The notes under the pieces were generated by a model that saw only the letters and a program-made list of their open reading frames with translations, searched no databases and was not told where the DNA came from. From assembly GCA_023473785.1 (NCBI GenBank), contig JAMCYD010000001.1, forward strand, positions 1 to 48,486: DNA of 48,486 nt, written 5' to 3'. Below are positions 15,933 through 22,778 of this stretch, piece by piece; the first letter of the stretch is position 1; each line of letters starts with the position of its first letter. The position numbers and the translations under genes are program-made. Origin of the DNA: Patescibacteria group bacterium (GTDB lineage Bacteria > Patescibacteriota > Microgenomatia > Levybacterales > UBA12049).

Positions 15933-17015
15933 ATGAGACGTAAATCTCCCAACATCTTAAAAGATATTGTTGATTCTGCCAAAAAAAGAGGGTATATAAC
16001 TCAGGATGAGATATTGGCAATTTTTCCGCGTCCCGAGGAGCACATAGAGGATCTTGATAAGCTTTACGATAAGCTTCTTAAGCTTGATGTTGATGTATTC
16101 GAGTCGGTTGCCCCGGATCAGGAAAATGAAAAACCAATAGAAGACTTGGAGAAAGAACTCGCCGCTCTTACTGTTTTAACGGAGGGAACAGTCTCTGATC
16201 CTGTTAGGATGTATCTTAAGGAAATAGGCAAGATTCCGCTTCTCAATTTCGAACAGGAGATTTCTTTGGCAAAAAGAGTTGAAAAGGGAGATAGGGAAGC
16301 AAAGCAAATCCTTATAAGCTCAAACTTGCGTCTTGTTGTATCAATTGCCAAAAAGTATGTGGGGAGAGGACTTACTCTTCTTGATCTAATTCAAGAAGGA
16401 AATCAGGGGTTAATAAGAGCAGTTGAGAAATATGACTGGAGACGGGGTTATAAGTTTTCAACTTATGCAACTTGGTGGATTAGGCAGTCCATAACAAGGG
16501 CAATTGCCGATCAGGCCCGAACTATTAGAATTCCAGTTCACATGGTTGAAAATATCAACAGGTTTTTGCGGGCATCAAGAAAACTTATGCAGGAATTAGG
16601 TCGTGAGCCAGCTCCGGAGGAGGTTGCAAAAGTTTTGGGAATTGAGCCGGAGAAAGCAATGGAGATTATTAAAATATCCCAGGAGCCGGCCAGTCTTGAA
16701 TCACCGGTTGGCGATGAAGAAGATTCAAGGCTTGGTGATTTTATCCATGATGCAACAGCCCCAACCCTTTTTGACGGCGCATCACGAGAACTTCTCAAGG
16801 AGCAGGTTGAGCAGGTACTATCAACCCTTTCCGATAGGGAGAAAAGAGTACTTGAGGAGAGATTTGGTCTAAAAGATGGAAAACCAAAAACACTTGAAGA
16901 GGTTGGAAGAATGTTTGCTGTAACGCGGGAGAGAATAAGACAAATAGAAGCCAAGGCTCTTCGAAAACTCCGCCATCCATCGCGGGGCAATAAACTCAAG
17001 GATTATCTGGGATAA
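15933..17015 (+). CDS. rpoD: Primary RNA polymerase sigma factor (sigma-70 type)
   Basis: This 360-residue sigma factor directs RNA polymerase to housekeeping promoters. A short region 1.1-like N terminus is followed by region 1.2 (DPVRMYLKEIGKIPLL), region 2 with the -10 recognition helix (KYDWRRGYKFSTYATWWIRQ), region 3 and region 4.2 (TRERIRQIEAKALRKLRHP). Region 3.0 reads IPVHMVENINRF; the His and Glu of HMVE correspond to residues that in E. coli sigma-70 contact the TG of extended -10 promoters. That fits the many TGnTATAAT promoters in the window. It converges with an SDR gene, leaving 8 bases between stops. Confidence 0.95.
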   Translation: MRRKSPNILKDIVDSAKKRGYITQDEILAIFPRPEEHIEDLDKLYDKLLKLDVDVFESVAPDQENEKPIEDLEKELAALTVLTEGTVSDPVRMYLKEIGKIPLLNFEQEISLAKRVEKGDREAKQILISSNLRLVVSIAKKYVGRGLTLLDLIQEGNQGLIRAVEKYDWRRGYKFSTYATWWIRQSITRAIADQARTIRIPVHMVENINRFLRASRKLMQELGREPAPEEVAKVLGIEPEKAMEIIKISQEPASLESPVGDEEDSRLGDFIHDATAPTLFDGASRELLKEQVEQVLSTLSDREKRVLEERFGLKDGKPKTLEEVGRMFAVTRERIRQIEAKALRKLRHPSRGNKLKDYLG

Positions 17016-17023
17016 GTTAAACT

Positions 17024-17752
17024 TCAGCCTAATTTTCTCATCCACTCGTGCGCATACTGCTGGGCCTTTTCAGTTTTTATTACTTCCAATATTTTCTTTG
17101 CAATAAATTCTGCCGAGTCAGCCGGGGGAAGATTACTATTCTCTCCTTGAGCAGGTTTAACAAAGTCATTTCCTTCCAGCATATTTTTTTCAAAATCAGT
17201 AAGAGTTATATATGGATAGACAACATTTACGATGATACTGTCCTTTTTTAATTCTTCGCGGGCGGTAAGAGATAAGGCATTGATCATCCTTTTCGTTGAG
17301 GAATAAGCACTCATATTCGGTAGGTACATAAGTGATGTTCCGGAGCTGATATTTACAATCATCCCGCCGCCTTGTTTTCTCATAATCGGTATTACGGCTT
17401 GCATGGCAACAAGAGGGCCAACAACATTTAACTCAAAAAGCTGCCGAAATTTATCAGTCTGGGTTTTTTCAACCGGAGCATCATACCCTCTCCCAGCATT
17501 ATTAATCAGAATGTCAATTCTGCCATAATGGTTTTTTACTTTATCCATCATTTCTTTAACATTGTTTTCTTTTGAAACATCTGTTGCGACTGGAAATGAC
17601 AGAGGGAGTTCTTTTGAAATTTTTTCAATTTTTTCTTTTGAGCGGGCCACAAGCGCAACTTTCGCTCCTTTTTGAGTCAGAAGTTTTGCCGTTGCAAGTC
17701 CGATGCCCGAAGATGCACCAGTAACAATTACAACTTTGTCTTTAATACTCAT
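17024..17752 (-). CDS. Short-chain dehydrogenase/reductase, catalytic residues intact
   Basis: The 242-residue protein is a classical SDR: TGASSGIG nucleotide loop (about residues 11-18), LINNAGRG, catalytic Ser in VNISSGTS and the YSSTK active-site motif (YxxxK). It should oxidise or reduce a hydroxyl/carbonyl group with NAD(P)(H); the substrate is unknown. The C terminus carries VVYPYITLTDFEKNML in the substrate loop. It is a single-gene leftward unit with a leaderless-type promoter, and unlike the second SDR at 27312 its active site is complete. Confidence 0.9.
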   Translation of the reverse strand: MSIKDKVVIVTGASSGIGLATAKLLTQKGAKVALVARSKEKIEKISKELPLSFPVATDVSKENNVKEMMDKVKNHYGRIDILINNAGRGYDAPVEKTQTDKFRQLFELNVVGPLVAMQAVIPIMRKQGGGMIVNISSGTSLMYLPNMSAYSSTKRMINALSLTAREELKKDSIIVNVVYPYITLTDFEKNMLEGNDFVKPAQGENSNLPPADSAEFIAKKILEVIKTEKAQQYAHEWMRKLG

Positions 17753-17758
17753 GCGGCA

Positions 17759-17767
17759 ATTATATCA
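17759..17767 (-). promoter_or_regulatory. Extended -10 promoter of the SDR gene
   Basis: TGATATAAT on the minus strand, ending 6 bases before the ATG at 17752. Confidence 0.65.
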
Positions 17768-17791
17768 GAAGGTGCTTTGGTTTCTCATCTT

Positions 17792-18490
17792 CTATTTTAG
17801 TTCCCAGGTTTTTATGATGTTTCTGTCAAGAAAAACTGCATTGCATGTGAGCAGTGTCACCGAGTCAACTGTGTAGGGTTCAAAAGAAATTGATTTTGAT
17901 AATTCCTCGACCCGCTTTAAAAACTCGCGAGTAGGTGCGTTATTGAATCTTGCCAGAGTAGTGTTACTGAAAAAACGCTGTGAGCTTATATATACCTTGT
18001 CGTCCGGCACGCCTGCTTTTTTAAGTTCTCTGTCTAAGTCAAGAATAATATTGTCCAGTTCTGGATCTGTGGTGCCGACAAGAGCAAGGTTATTTGGAAA
18101 TAGCAGTAAGCGATAAAAATAAACATTAAATCTTTTATGACGGGGGATGACTGACTCAAAAACTTGTGTTGCTTTACTTATATCCTCATTTACGAAGTGA
18201 GGCGGGTCATTGATAACTCGAACATTTTTTATAGACATATGCAGTGAATCGGGTGGATAGAAGAAGTAATCAGGCGTTACCTTCCTTAGCGGTTCAATCA
18301 AAAAACTCTCTATTTTATTGATTAACTGCTCATGGGGTATGTGTACGCTTGTTAAGCAGATGCGAGTGTCTTTTCCAAAATCATTAACAGGAGAAACCGC
18401 ACTAAGCCTGAATGAACGGCTAATAACTTGCTGCTCAATTTGGTTAATTAACCCTATCTGCTCTTTTTGATAGGGTGAGGAAATATCCAT
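17792..18490 (-). CDS. 2H phosphoesterase-like protein, second motif altered
   Basis: The 232-residue protein resembles the 2'-5' RNA ligase/2H fold: a first motif DSLHMSIKN (HxS, about residue 83) and, at the expected distance, FSNTTLARF (about residue 186), where the second catalytic His is replaced by Asn. Strand pattern between them (FNVYFYRLLLFPNNLALVG) fits the fold. With one histidine lost, it may bind but not cleave its ligand, or it may use a different residue. It has its own extended -10 promoter. The assignment is by motif and spacing only. Confidence 0.6.
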   Translation of the reverse strand: MDISSPYQKEQIGLINQIEQQVISRSFRLSAVSPVNDFGKDTRICLTSVHIPHEQLINKIESFLIEPLRKVTPDYFFYPPDSLHMSIKNVRVINDPPHFVNEDISKATQVFESVIPRHKRFNVYFYRLLLFPNNLALVGTTDPELDNIILDLDRELKKAGVPDDKVYISSQRFFSNTTLARFNNAPTREFLKRVEELSKSISFEPYTVDSVTLLTCNAVFLDRNIIKTWELK

Positions 18491-18496
18491 AATGAA

Positions 18497-18505
18497 ATTA
18501 TACCA
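18497..18505 (-). promoter_or_regulatory. Extended -10 promoter of the 2H-like gene
   Basis: TGGTATAAT on the minus strand, ending 6 bases before the ATG at 18490. Confidence 0.65.
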
Positions 18506-18550
18506 GAACCTGAATGTTTTAAATAAGTTCTAGCTTTTCCTTCCCCTCCA

Positions 18551-18559
18551 TGATAGAAT
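18551..18559 (+). promoter_or_regulatory. Extended -10 upstream of the split tRNA-Asn locus
   Basis: TGATAGAAT, 17 bases before the truncated tRNA-Asn copy at 18577. It was probably the tRNA promoter and now would drive truncated tRNA, GIY-YIG gene and intact tRNA as one transcript. Confidence 0.5.
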
Positions 18560-18572
18560 AAGTTTCACAATT

Positions 18573-18625
18573 ATATTCCTCTGTAGCTCTCCGCCAGCTG
18601 GCGGAGGTAGAGCAGAGCCTGTTTA
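18573..18625 (+). pseudogene. Truncated tRNA-Asn 5' half interrupted by a palindrome
   Basis: Bases 18573-18589 match 18863-18879 at all 17 positions (flank plus the first 13 bases of tRNA-Asn). A 16-base palindrome then replaces three D-loop bases, after which GGTAGAGCA and CCTGTTTA match the D-stem and anticodon-loop region of the intact gene. The copy ends in the anticodon loop, where the GIY-YIG ATG begins. It cannot fold as a tRNA. Confidence 0.75.
18590..18605. repeat. 16-base perfect palindrome
   Basis: TCCGCCAGCTGGCGGA is identical to its reverse complement. It lies in the D-loop of the truncated tRNA copy. Related palindromes occur at 31556 and 36409. Confidence 0.8.
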
Positions 18626-18876
18626 TGTATTACATTTATGCTGTGTATAACAAAAACAGTAATAAAATATATATTGGTCAAACAGAAAATTTAGAAGAGC
18701 GATTAAGGCTTCATAATGAAAGGGCATTTAAGCATAGTTATACATCTAGATTTATTGGAGAATGGAGCTTAATATATAAAGAAGAAGCTGATAATAGAAT
18801 TACAGCATTAAAAAGGGAGAAGCAGTTAAAGAGTTTTCGAGGAAGAGAATTTATAAAACAACATATTCCTCTGTAG
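18625..18876 (+). CDS. GIY-YIG nuclease domain protein
   Basis: An 83-residue single-domain GIY-YIG endonuclease. The motif reads YYIYAVYN ... IYIGQT (residues 2-20), followed by the catalytic Arg in LEERLRLHN and a Glu/Lys-rich region (KREKQLKS). Stand-alone proteins like this are similar to homing endonuclease catalytic domains and to UvrC N-termini; the target is unknown. The ATG abuts a truncated tRNA-Asn copy, and the last codons and TAG stop (18874-18876) lie in the first 10 bases of the intact tRNA-Asn gene. This placement suggests an insertion at the tRNA gene that restored its 5' end. Confidence 0.88.
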   Translation: MYYIYAVYNKNSNKIYIGQTENLEERLRLHNERAFKHSYTSRFIGEWSLIYKEEADNRITALKREKQLKSFRGREFIKQHIPL

Positions 18877-18941
18877 CTCAGTGGTAGAGCACTCGCCTGT
18901 TAAGCGATTGGTCGGAGGTTCGAATCCTCCCGGAGGAGCCA
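18867..18941 (+). tRNA. tRNA-Asn (anticodon GTT), CCA encoded
   Basis: Acceptor TCCTCTG pairs with CGGAGGA (one T-G pair), D-arm GCTC/GAGC, anticodon loop CTGTTAA with GTT, T-arm GGAGG-TTCGAAT-CCTCC, discriminator G and genomic CCA at 18939-18941. The outer anticodon-stem pair (C-T) is mismatched. The first 10 bases overlap the GIY-YIG stop. Confidence 0.95.
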
Positions 18942-18961
18942 GATATTTTAGCCTCGATTTA

Positions 18962-18970
18962 TGCTATAAT
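18962..18970 (+). promoter_or_regulatory. Extended -10 promoter of the 18982 gene
   Basis: TGCTATAAT, ending 11 bases before the ATG at 18982 and 21 bases after the tRNA. Confidence 0.65.
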
Positions 18971-18981
18971 TCCTCCTTATT

Positions 18982-19560
18982 ATGACATCGCCTGAGCAAC
19001 TTCTAACTTTTTATCAAAGAGGATTAATGCCAGAAGCTGGATTTAGATATACAGATGTTTATGCAGATGCAGCTAGATTATTAAGCATTGCTTATTCAGA
19101 GCAGCATCACGAGCCTCCGCCTAGGGTTCATCCTCAAAGTTTCGATGAGATTTGGTTGATGCGTGACAAACTTGCTAAATTCAATGTCTCATTAGGGAGA
19201 TCTCTAGAAGATCAAGAAGCTTATTATGCTTTTATAAAAACAATGGATAAACCAGATCAGTTAATCGTTGATAAGTATTTTGATGGAAAAATATCGCCGG
19301 ATGACAGAAGATTTGCAATTGTTCCGAATGAATATCCTGCGTCAATGCCTTCTGATGCACAGCATTTTTTAATGTGGTACATTGACAATGGTTTACCAAA
19401 TAGTTGGGTAGTTGATAAAATTGCTGAGTATATTATAGAACAAAAATTAACAACTGCCGATTTTGCTGCTTATCGTAAACCATCGAACGCTGGTTCTTTT
19501 TTACCAGGTTTTTCTCGTTCAATAAGTTTGCCACATGTGCATCTTATATTAAGAAGATAA
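18982..19560 (+). CDS. Hypothetical protein, 192 residues
   Basis: Family not recognised. The protein is soluble and mostly helical by eye (SPEQLLTFYQRGLMPEAGF, YADAARLLSIAYSEQH), with a proline-rich spacer EPPPRVHP and a helical middle (DEIWLMRDKLAKFNVSLGR). The C-terminal tail is basic and beta-like (SLPHVHLILRR). No catalytic motif could be assigned. It is a single-gene unit with an extended -10 promoter, downstream of the tRNA-Asn/GIY-YIG locus. Confidence 0.68.
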   Translation: MTSPEQLLTFYQRGLMPEAGFRYTDVYADAARLLSIAYSEQHHEPPPRVHPQSFDEIWLMRDKLAKFNVSLGRSLEDQEAYYAFIKTMDKPDQLIVDKYFDGKISPDDRRFAIVPNEYPASMPSDAQHFLMWYIDNGLPNSWVVDKIAEYIIEQKLTTADFAAYRKPSNAGSFLPGFSRSISLPHVHLILRR

Positions 19561-19587
19561 GCTCTAACGCGTCGTCCATTCCTCGTC

Positions 19588-19596
19588 TGATATAAT
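19588..19596 (+). promoter_or_regulatory. Extended -10 upstream of the glycosylase gene
   Basis: TGATATAAT, 38 bases before the ATG at 19635. This unit would carry a leader of about 30 bases, longer than is usual here. Confidence 0.55.
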
Positions 19597-19634
19597 CTCC
19601 TTACGGTAAGCTTGGTTAATTAGGCTTTTATTTT

Positions 19635-20243
19635 ATGGATTATTTGGGGTATTTTAAAAGAGTAGATCCTGTCATTTACGGTTTATCCCTAAGAGCTGGG
19701 ATAAAAAATATTGAAGTTCCCAAGGACTATTTTACCTCATTGACCCGAAAGATAGTAGGACAACAGCTATCGGTAAAAGCCGCGCAAACTATTTTTTCAA
19801 GATTCGTATTGCTTTTTCCGAAAGGAAATATTTCACCGAAGAGTCTACTGGAAATAAAAGATGAAGATATAAGGGGAGCAGGTCTTTCCTGGCCAAAGGT
19901 CCGCTATCTAAAAGCAATGGCACAGGATATTTTGGATAAAAAGGTGGTATTGGAGGGACTTGATAAGCTAACTGACGAGCAAATCATAGAAATTCTTACC
20001 AAGCTTAAAGGTTTTGGCCGGTGGAGCGCTGAGATGTTTCTGATGTTTGATCTTGGAAGAGAAGATATCTTCTCAGCAGGGGATTTAGGATTAAGAAGAG
20101 CAATTGAAAGACATTACAAACTGAAAAATCCATCAGAGAAGAGGCTTCTTAGCATATCTAAGAAATGGACGCCCTACAGAACTTATGCGTGCCGCGTGCT
20201 ATGGAAAAGCCTCGAGCTTAACCAAGCCCTAAACAAATTTTGA
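19635..20243 (+). CDS. DNA-3-methyladenine glycosylase II (AlkA family)
   Basis: The 202-residue protein has the HhH-GPD fold of base-excision repair glycosylases that remove alkylated purines. The helix-hairpin-helix LTKLKGFGRWSAEMFLMF (about 118-135) is followed by the catalytic Asp in FSAGDLGLRRAI, 18-20 residues later, as in AlkA. The N-terminal helices (RKIVGQQLSVKAAQTIFSRF) match the family. The AlkA N-terminal extra domain is missing, which is common in short bacterial versions. No iron-sulfur cysteines are present, which argues against endonuclease III. Confidence 0.92.
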   Translation: MDYLGYFKRVDPVIYGLSLRAGIKNIEVPKDYFTSLTRKIVGQQLSVKAAQTIFSRFVLLFPKGNISPKSLLEIKDEDIRGAGLSWPKVRYLKAMAQDILDKKVVLEGLDKLTDEQIIEILTKLKGFGRWSAEMFLMFDLGREDIFSAGDLGLRRAIERHYKLKNPSEKRLLSISKKWTPYRTYACRVLWKSLELNQALNKF

Positions 20244-20249
20244 TATAAT
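20241..20249 (+). promoter_or_regulatory. Extended -10 promoter of the 20256 gene
   Basis: TGATATAAT overlapping the TGA stop of the glycosylase gene, 6 bases before ATG 20256. Confidence 0.65.
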
Positions 20250-20255
20250 CATCTC

Positions 20256-20468
20256 ATGTATCCTAGGCTTCTTTTATACATTCTTCTTGCAATGATATTT
20301 TATGATTTTTCAATACATCTAATTTATTTCTTCAAAAAAGAACAGTTCTTTTTAAAACGAAAAATTAATTATTGGCCAGAGTGGTCAGGACGCAAATATC
20401 AAACCTTTTGGGTTCTTTTCTGGGGAAGTGCTCTTTTACTCTTGTTGATTTATATACTTTCTAAATAG
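20256..20468 (+). CDS. Small membrane protein, 70 residues
   Basis: Two hydrophobic segments (LLLYILLAMIFYDFSIHLIYF and TFWVLFWGSALLLLLIYIL) flank a short basic, aromatic loop (KRKINYWPEWSGRKYQ). It is probably a two-span inner-membrane protein with the loop exposed to the cytoplasm by the positive-inside rule. The function is unknown. It has its own leaderless-type promoter, which supports it being real despite its size. Confidence 0.65.
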   Translation: MYPRLLLYILLAMIFYDFSIHLIYFFKKEQFFLKRKINYWPEWSGRKYQTFWVLFWGSALLLLLIYILSK

Positions 20469-20570
20469 GTAATTCAGATAGTAATTCCCCGCATAATTAA
20501 TCAAAGGGAGTAAGTTAGCCTCAAAGAAGATATCAAAATACATACCCCCGAATAGGACAATGGAATCTTT

Positions 20571-20579
20571 TGCTATAAT
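20571..20579 (+). promoter_or_regulatory. Extended -10 promoter of the YdeI-like gene
   Basis: TGCTATAAT, 24 bases before the ATG. A purine-rich GAGAG in the leader could act as a weak ribosome binding site. Confidence 0.55.
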
Positions 20580-20603
20580 AAATAACAATCGAGAGTAATT
20601 AAA

Positions 20604-21152
20604 ATGTCAAAAATTGACTTTAATACTAAACTTTATAAAATTAAAGACTGGACAATTCTTAGACTCCCGCAAGATGCAAGTGCAAAACTTCCTACAAGAA
20701 GTATGACTATGGTTTCGGGGACTATCAACGGCGTTCCTTTTAAAACCTTGCTTGAGCCTGATGGGGTGTATGGACAGGGGAAAAAACCGAGCCATTGGTT
20801 TAAGCCCGACGAAAAATTGCTTGACGCCGCTTCTGCCAAAGCAGGCGACACCGTACGAGTTTTGCTTGAACCAACTAAAGAATGGGTAGAGCCGGAAGTT
20901 CCCGAGGATTTGAAGAAAGCTCTTTCAACTTCCAAAAAAGCTGAAGATTTATGGAAAGACATTACCACAAGTGCTCGTTGGGACTGGATCCGCTGGATCC
21001 GGGCTGTCAAAGCTCCCGAAACTCGCCAAAAGCATCTTCAGGTAATGCTGGACAAACTTAATAAAGGTATGAGAAGGCCGTGCTGTTTTAACCGCAATCT
21101 ATGCAGCGAGCCTTATGTATCGCATAACTGGGCGCTTCTTGAGCCCGCATAA
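20604..21152 (+). CDS. DUF1905 / YdeI-like (OmpD-associated) protein
   Basis: The 182-residue protein joins an N-terminal small beta-barrel of the DUF1905 type (FNTKLYKIKDWTILRLPQD, GTINGVPFKTLLEPDG, AGDTVRVLLEP) to a C-terminal helical YdeI/OmpD-associated region (PEDLKKALSTSKKAEDLWKDI, WDWIRWIRAVKAPETRQKHLQVMLDKLNKG) that ends with a cysteine cluster (RPCCFNRNLC). This fusion is widespread in bacteria and often annotated as bacteriocin-protection or YdeI family; its biochemical role is unsettled. It is a single-gene unit. Confidence 0.8.
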   Translation: MSKIDFNTKLYKIKDWTILRLPQDASAKLPTRSMTMVSGTINGVPFKTLLEPDGVYGQGKKPSHWFKPDEKLLDAASAKAGDTVRVLLEPTKEWVEPEVPEDLKKALSTSKKAEDLWKDITTSARWDWIRWIRAVKAPETRQKHLQVMLDKLNKGMRRPCCFNRNLCSEPYVSHNWALLEPA

Positions 21153-21223
21153 ACAATCGCAGCAAGCAAAATAGATTCTAATCCTTCAGATCCTTCAGTG
21201 TAACTTTGTTTGAATTTTACTTC

Positions 21224-21252
21224 TTGACAACAGTTTGTTTATGTGATATGTT
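21224..21252 (+). promoter_or_regulatory. TTGACA-17-TATGTT promoter of the membrane protein/XRE pair
   Basis: -35 TTGACA (21224-21229), 17 bases, -10 TATGTT (21247-21252) preceded by TG. The leader to ATG 21287 would be about 28 bases, unusual for this window. Confidence 0.6.
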
Positions 21253-21261
21253 TCTAACATA
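21247..21261. promoter_or_regulatory. Candidate operator: inverted repeat over the -10
   Basis: TATGTT-tct-AACATA is a perfect 6-base inverted repeat with a 3-base centre, covering the -10 and the likely transcription start. A second nested pair, TTATGT (21239-21244) and ACATAA (21257-21262), overlaps it. Its position suits autorepression by the XRE protein encoded downstream; this is inference. Confidence 0.5.
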
Positions 21262-21286
21262 AGGTTAATTATATCTAACTAAAAAT

Positions 21287-21715
21287 ATGATAGCAAAGCC
21301 AAATTGGTTTAACAGAAGAAAATATACGGGTTGGGGACTAATGCCTAAAGCTTGGCAAGGCGTTGTATATGTTGTAATCATTGTCGCAGTAATAGTTTTT
21401 ATTCAAAATCTTGCTTTAGATGAAACGCTAAAAATGATTTTGACAGGAATCTGGGCGATCTTTGTCTTAATCGATGTTTTACAAGTTATGGCCTCAATTA
21501 AATTAGATGAAAGAGAGCAAAAAATTGAAGCAATTGCAGAGAGGAACGCATCATGGACAATGGTTGCCTCAACAGCTTTAGTTATTCTTTATATTACAAC
21601 TATTGGAAAAGAGCTAAAAGGTGCAGAATTAATTCCAGCTCTAATTTTCCCGATTGCAGCCGGGGTTATTGTTAAGGGATTATCAAATTTTATTTTAGAC
21701 AAGCAAGGAGTATAG
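21287..21715 (+). CDS. Four-span membrane protein paired with XRE regulator
   Basis: The 142-residue protein has about four membrane segments in two pairs (WQGVVYVVIIVAVIVFI, MILTGIWAIFVLIDVLQVMA; TMVASTALVILYITTI, LIPALIFPIAAGVIVKGL) separated by a charged loop (SIKLDEREQKIEAIAERNA). Small membrane proteins with this loop followed by a short XRE regulator are a recurring bacterial pair (DUF2178-like). The role is unknown. The XRE start codon lies 9 bases after this gene's stop, so the two are cotranscribed. Confidence 0.78.
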   Translation: MIAKPNWFNRRKYTGWGLMPKAWQGVVYVVIIVAVIVFIQNLALDETLKMILTGIWAIFVLIDVLQVMASIKLDEREQKIEAIAERNASWTMVASTALVILYITTIGKELKGAELIPALIFPIAAGVIVKGLSNFILDKQGV

Positions 21716-21724
21716 GGATGAAAG

Positions 21725-21913
21725 ATGAAGACGAGAATAAAAGAATTTCGGGCAAAATATAATCTTACCCAAGAAGAATTGGCAGAAAAAGTAGGAGTAA
21801 GAAGAGAGACAATCGTTTTTTTGGAGAAGGGAAAATATAACCCGTCTTTAAAATTAGCTTTCGATATTTCTAAAGTCCTAAACGCTAAAATAGAAGAATT
21901 GTTTCTGTTTTAA
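21725..21913 (+). CDS. Small XRE-family helix-turn-helix regulator
   Basis: The 62-residue protein is almost exactly one XRE/Cro DNA-binding domain: LTQEELAEKVGVRRETIVFLEKGKYNPSLKLA contains the scaffold and recognition helices, ending in KIEELFLF. These short regulators typically form dimers and bind inverted repeats. The TATGTT-tct-AACATA repeat over the operon promoter is a natural candidate site. It is cotranscribed with the membrane protein upstream. Confidence 0.92.
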   Translation: MKTRIKEFRAKYNLTQEELAEKVGVRRETIVFLEKGKYNPSLKLAFDISKVLNAKIEELFLF

Positions 21914-21950
21914 ATGGGGAAGAATTTCAAATCATCAAGCACTTATTAAA

Positions 21951-21979
21951 TTGACAGCAAATAACAATTGATTTATATT
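21951..21979 (+). promoter_or_regulatory. TTGACA-17-TATATT promoter that sets a GTG start
   Basis: -35 TTGACA (21951-21956), 17 bases, -10 TATATT (21974-21979), 6 bases before GTG 21986. The TTG at 21968 lies upstream of the -10 and cannot be on the transcript. Confidence 0.65.
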
Positions 21980-21985
21980 TGTATT

Positions 21986-22354
21986 GTGAATAGACAATTA
22001 CTTAAAGACACTTTAGGTTGGGGATTTTTGCTTTGGTTAATTGGTTATATTTTGGGCATTGTTCTTTTTATGGTTGTTCCACCAATGCTTCTTGGCTGGA
22101 TAATTATGCCAGTTGGAATTGTCATCACGCTTTGGGTTTTGTTGAAAAAAATTAAAGCCGGTTCGCTTAATTATTATCTGTTATTGGCAGTTGTTTGGAC
22201 ACTTATCGCCGTTGTTTTTGATTACTTTTTTCTGGTTAAAATCTTTAAGCCCGCAGGCGGATATTACAAATTAGATGTCTACTTATACTATATTCTGACA
22301 TTTGTTTTACCCCTTGCTGTTAGTTGGTATAAATTAAACCAAAAGCACATTTAA
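21986..22354 (+). CDS. Four-span membrane protein of unknown function
   Basis: A 122-residue integral membrane protein with four hydrophobic segments (GFLLWLIGYILGIVLFMVV, LLGWIIMPVGIVITLWVLL, YYLLLAVVWTLIAVVFDYFF, VYLYYILTFVLPLAVSWY). I do not recognise the family with confidence. The reading frame extends to a TTG at 21968, but the promoter places the transcription start at about the GTG at 21986, giving VNRQLLKDTLGW as the N terminus. It is a single-gene unit 12 bases before the next gene, which has its own -10. Confidence 0.7.
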   Translation: MNRQLLKDTLGWGFLLWLIGYILGIVLFMVVPPMLLGWIIMPVGIVITLWVLLKKIKAGSLNYYLLLAVVWTLIAVVFDYFFLVKIFKPAGGYYKLDVYLYYILTFVLPLAVSWYKLNQKHI

Positions 22355-22360
22355 TATAAT
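22355..22360 (+). promoter_or_regulatory. -10 element of the DUF1801 gene
   Basis: TATAAT, 6 bases before ATG 22367, just past the preceding stop. There is no TG extension (TTAATATAAT). Confidence 0.55.
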
Positions 22361-22366
22361 TTCGTC

Positions 22367-22726
22367 ATGCAAAAATATAGTTCAACAGATGAATACATAA
22401 ACAATTTTCCGCTTAAAGTGCAGGATAAGCTTAATAAGATGAGACAGGCGATAAAAGAAGAAGTCCCTTCGGAAACTCAAGAAAAAATAGGTTACGGGAT
22501 TCCGACATTTTACCTAAAAGGCAATTTGGTTCACTTTGCCGCATTTAAGGATCACATAAGCTTTTTCCCAACAAGCTCCGGCGTTGCCAAATTTATGAAT
22601 GAACTGTCAAAATACCAAATTTCCAAAGGCACAATCCAGTTTCCCTTAAGCGAGGAGCTACCAATTGCGCTTATTAAAAAAATTGTAAAATTTAGAGTGA
22701 AAGAAAATTTAGAAAAGAAAGGGTGA
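22367..22726 (+). CDS. DUF1801 / YdhG-like protein
   Basis: The 119-residue protein matches the DUF1801 family (related to B. subtilis YdhG and frataxin-like Fra). Typical features are the N-terminal TDEYINNFPLKVQDKLNKMRQAI helix, the EKIGYGIPTFYLKGNLVHFAAFKDHISFFP strand pair and the C-terminal PLIKKIVKFRVKENLEK-type helix. An iron-binding or iron-chaperone role has been proposed for some members. It lies in a run of small stress-type genes (YdeI-like, PfpI, hydrolase). Confidence 0.85.
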   Translation: MQKYSSTDEYINNFPLKVQDKLNKMRQAIKEEVPSETQEKIGYGIPTFYLKGNLVHFAAFKDHISFFPTSSGVAKFMNELSKYQISKGTIQFPLSEELPIALIKKIVKFRVKENLEKKG

Positions 22727-22778
22727 GTTTCATCCCGCGGAGCTGGATCTTTAACTTCAAAGTGATTTAATACTTTTA

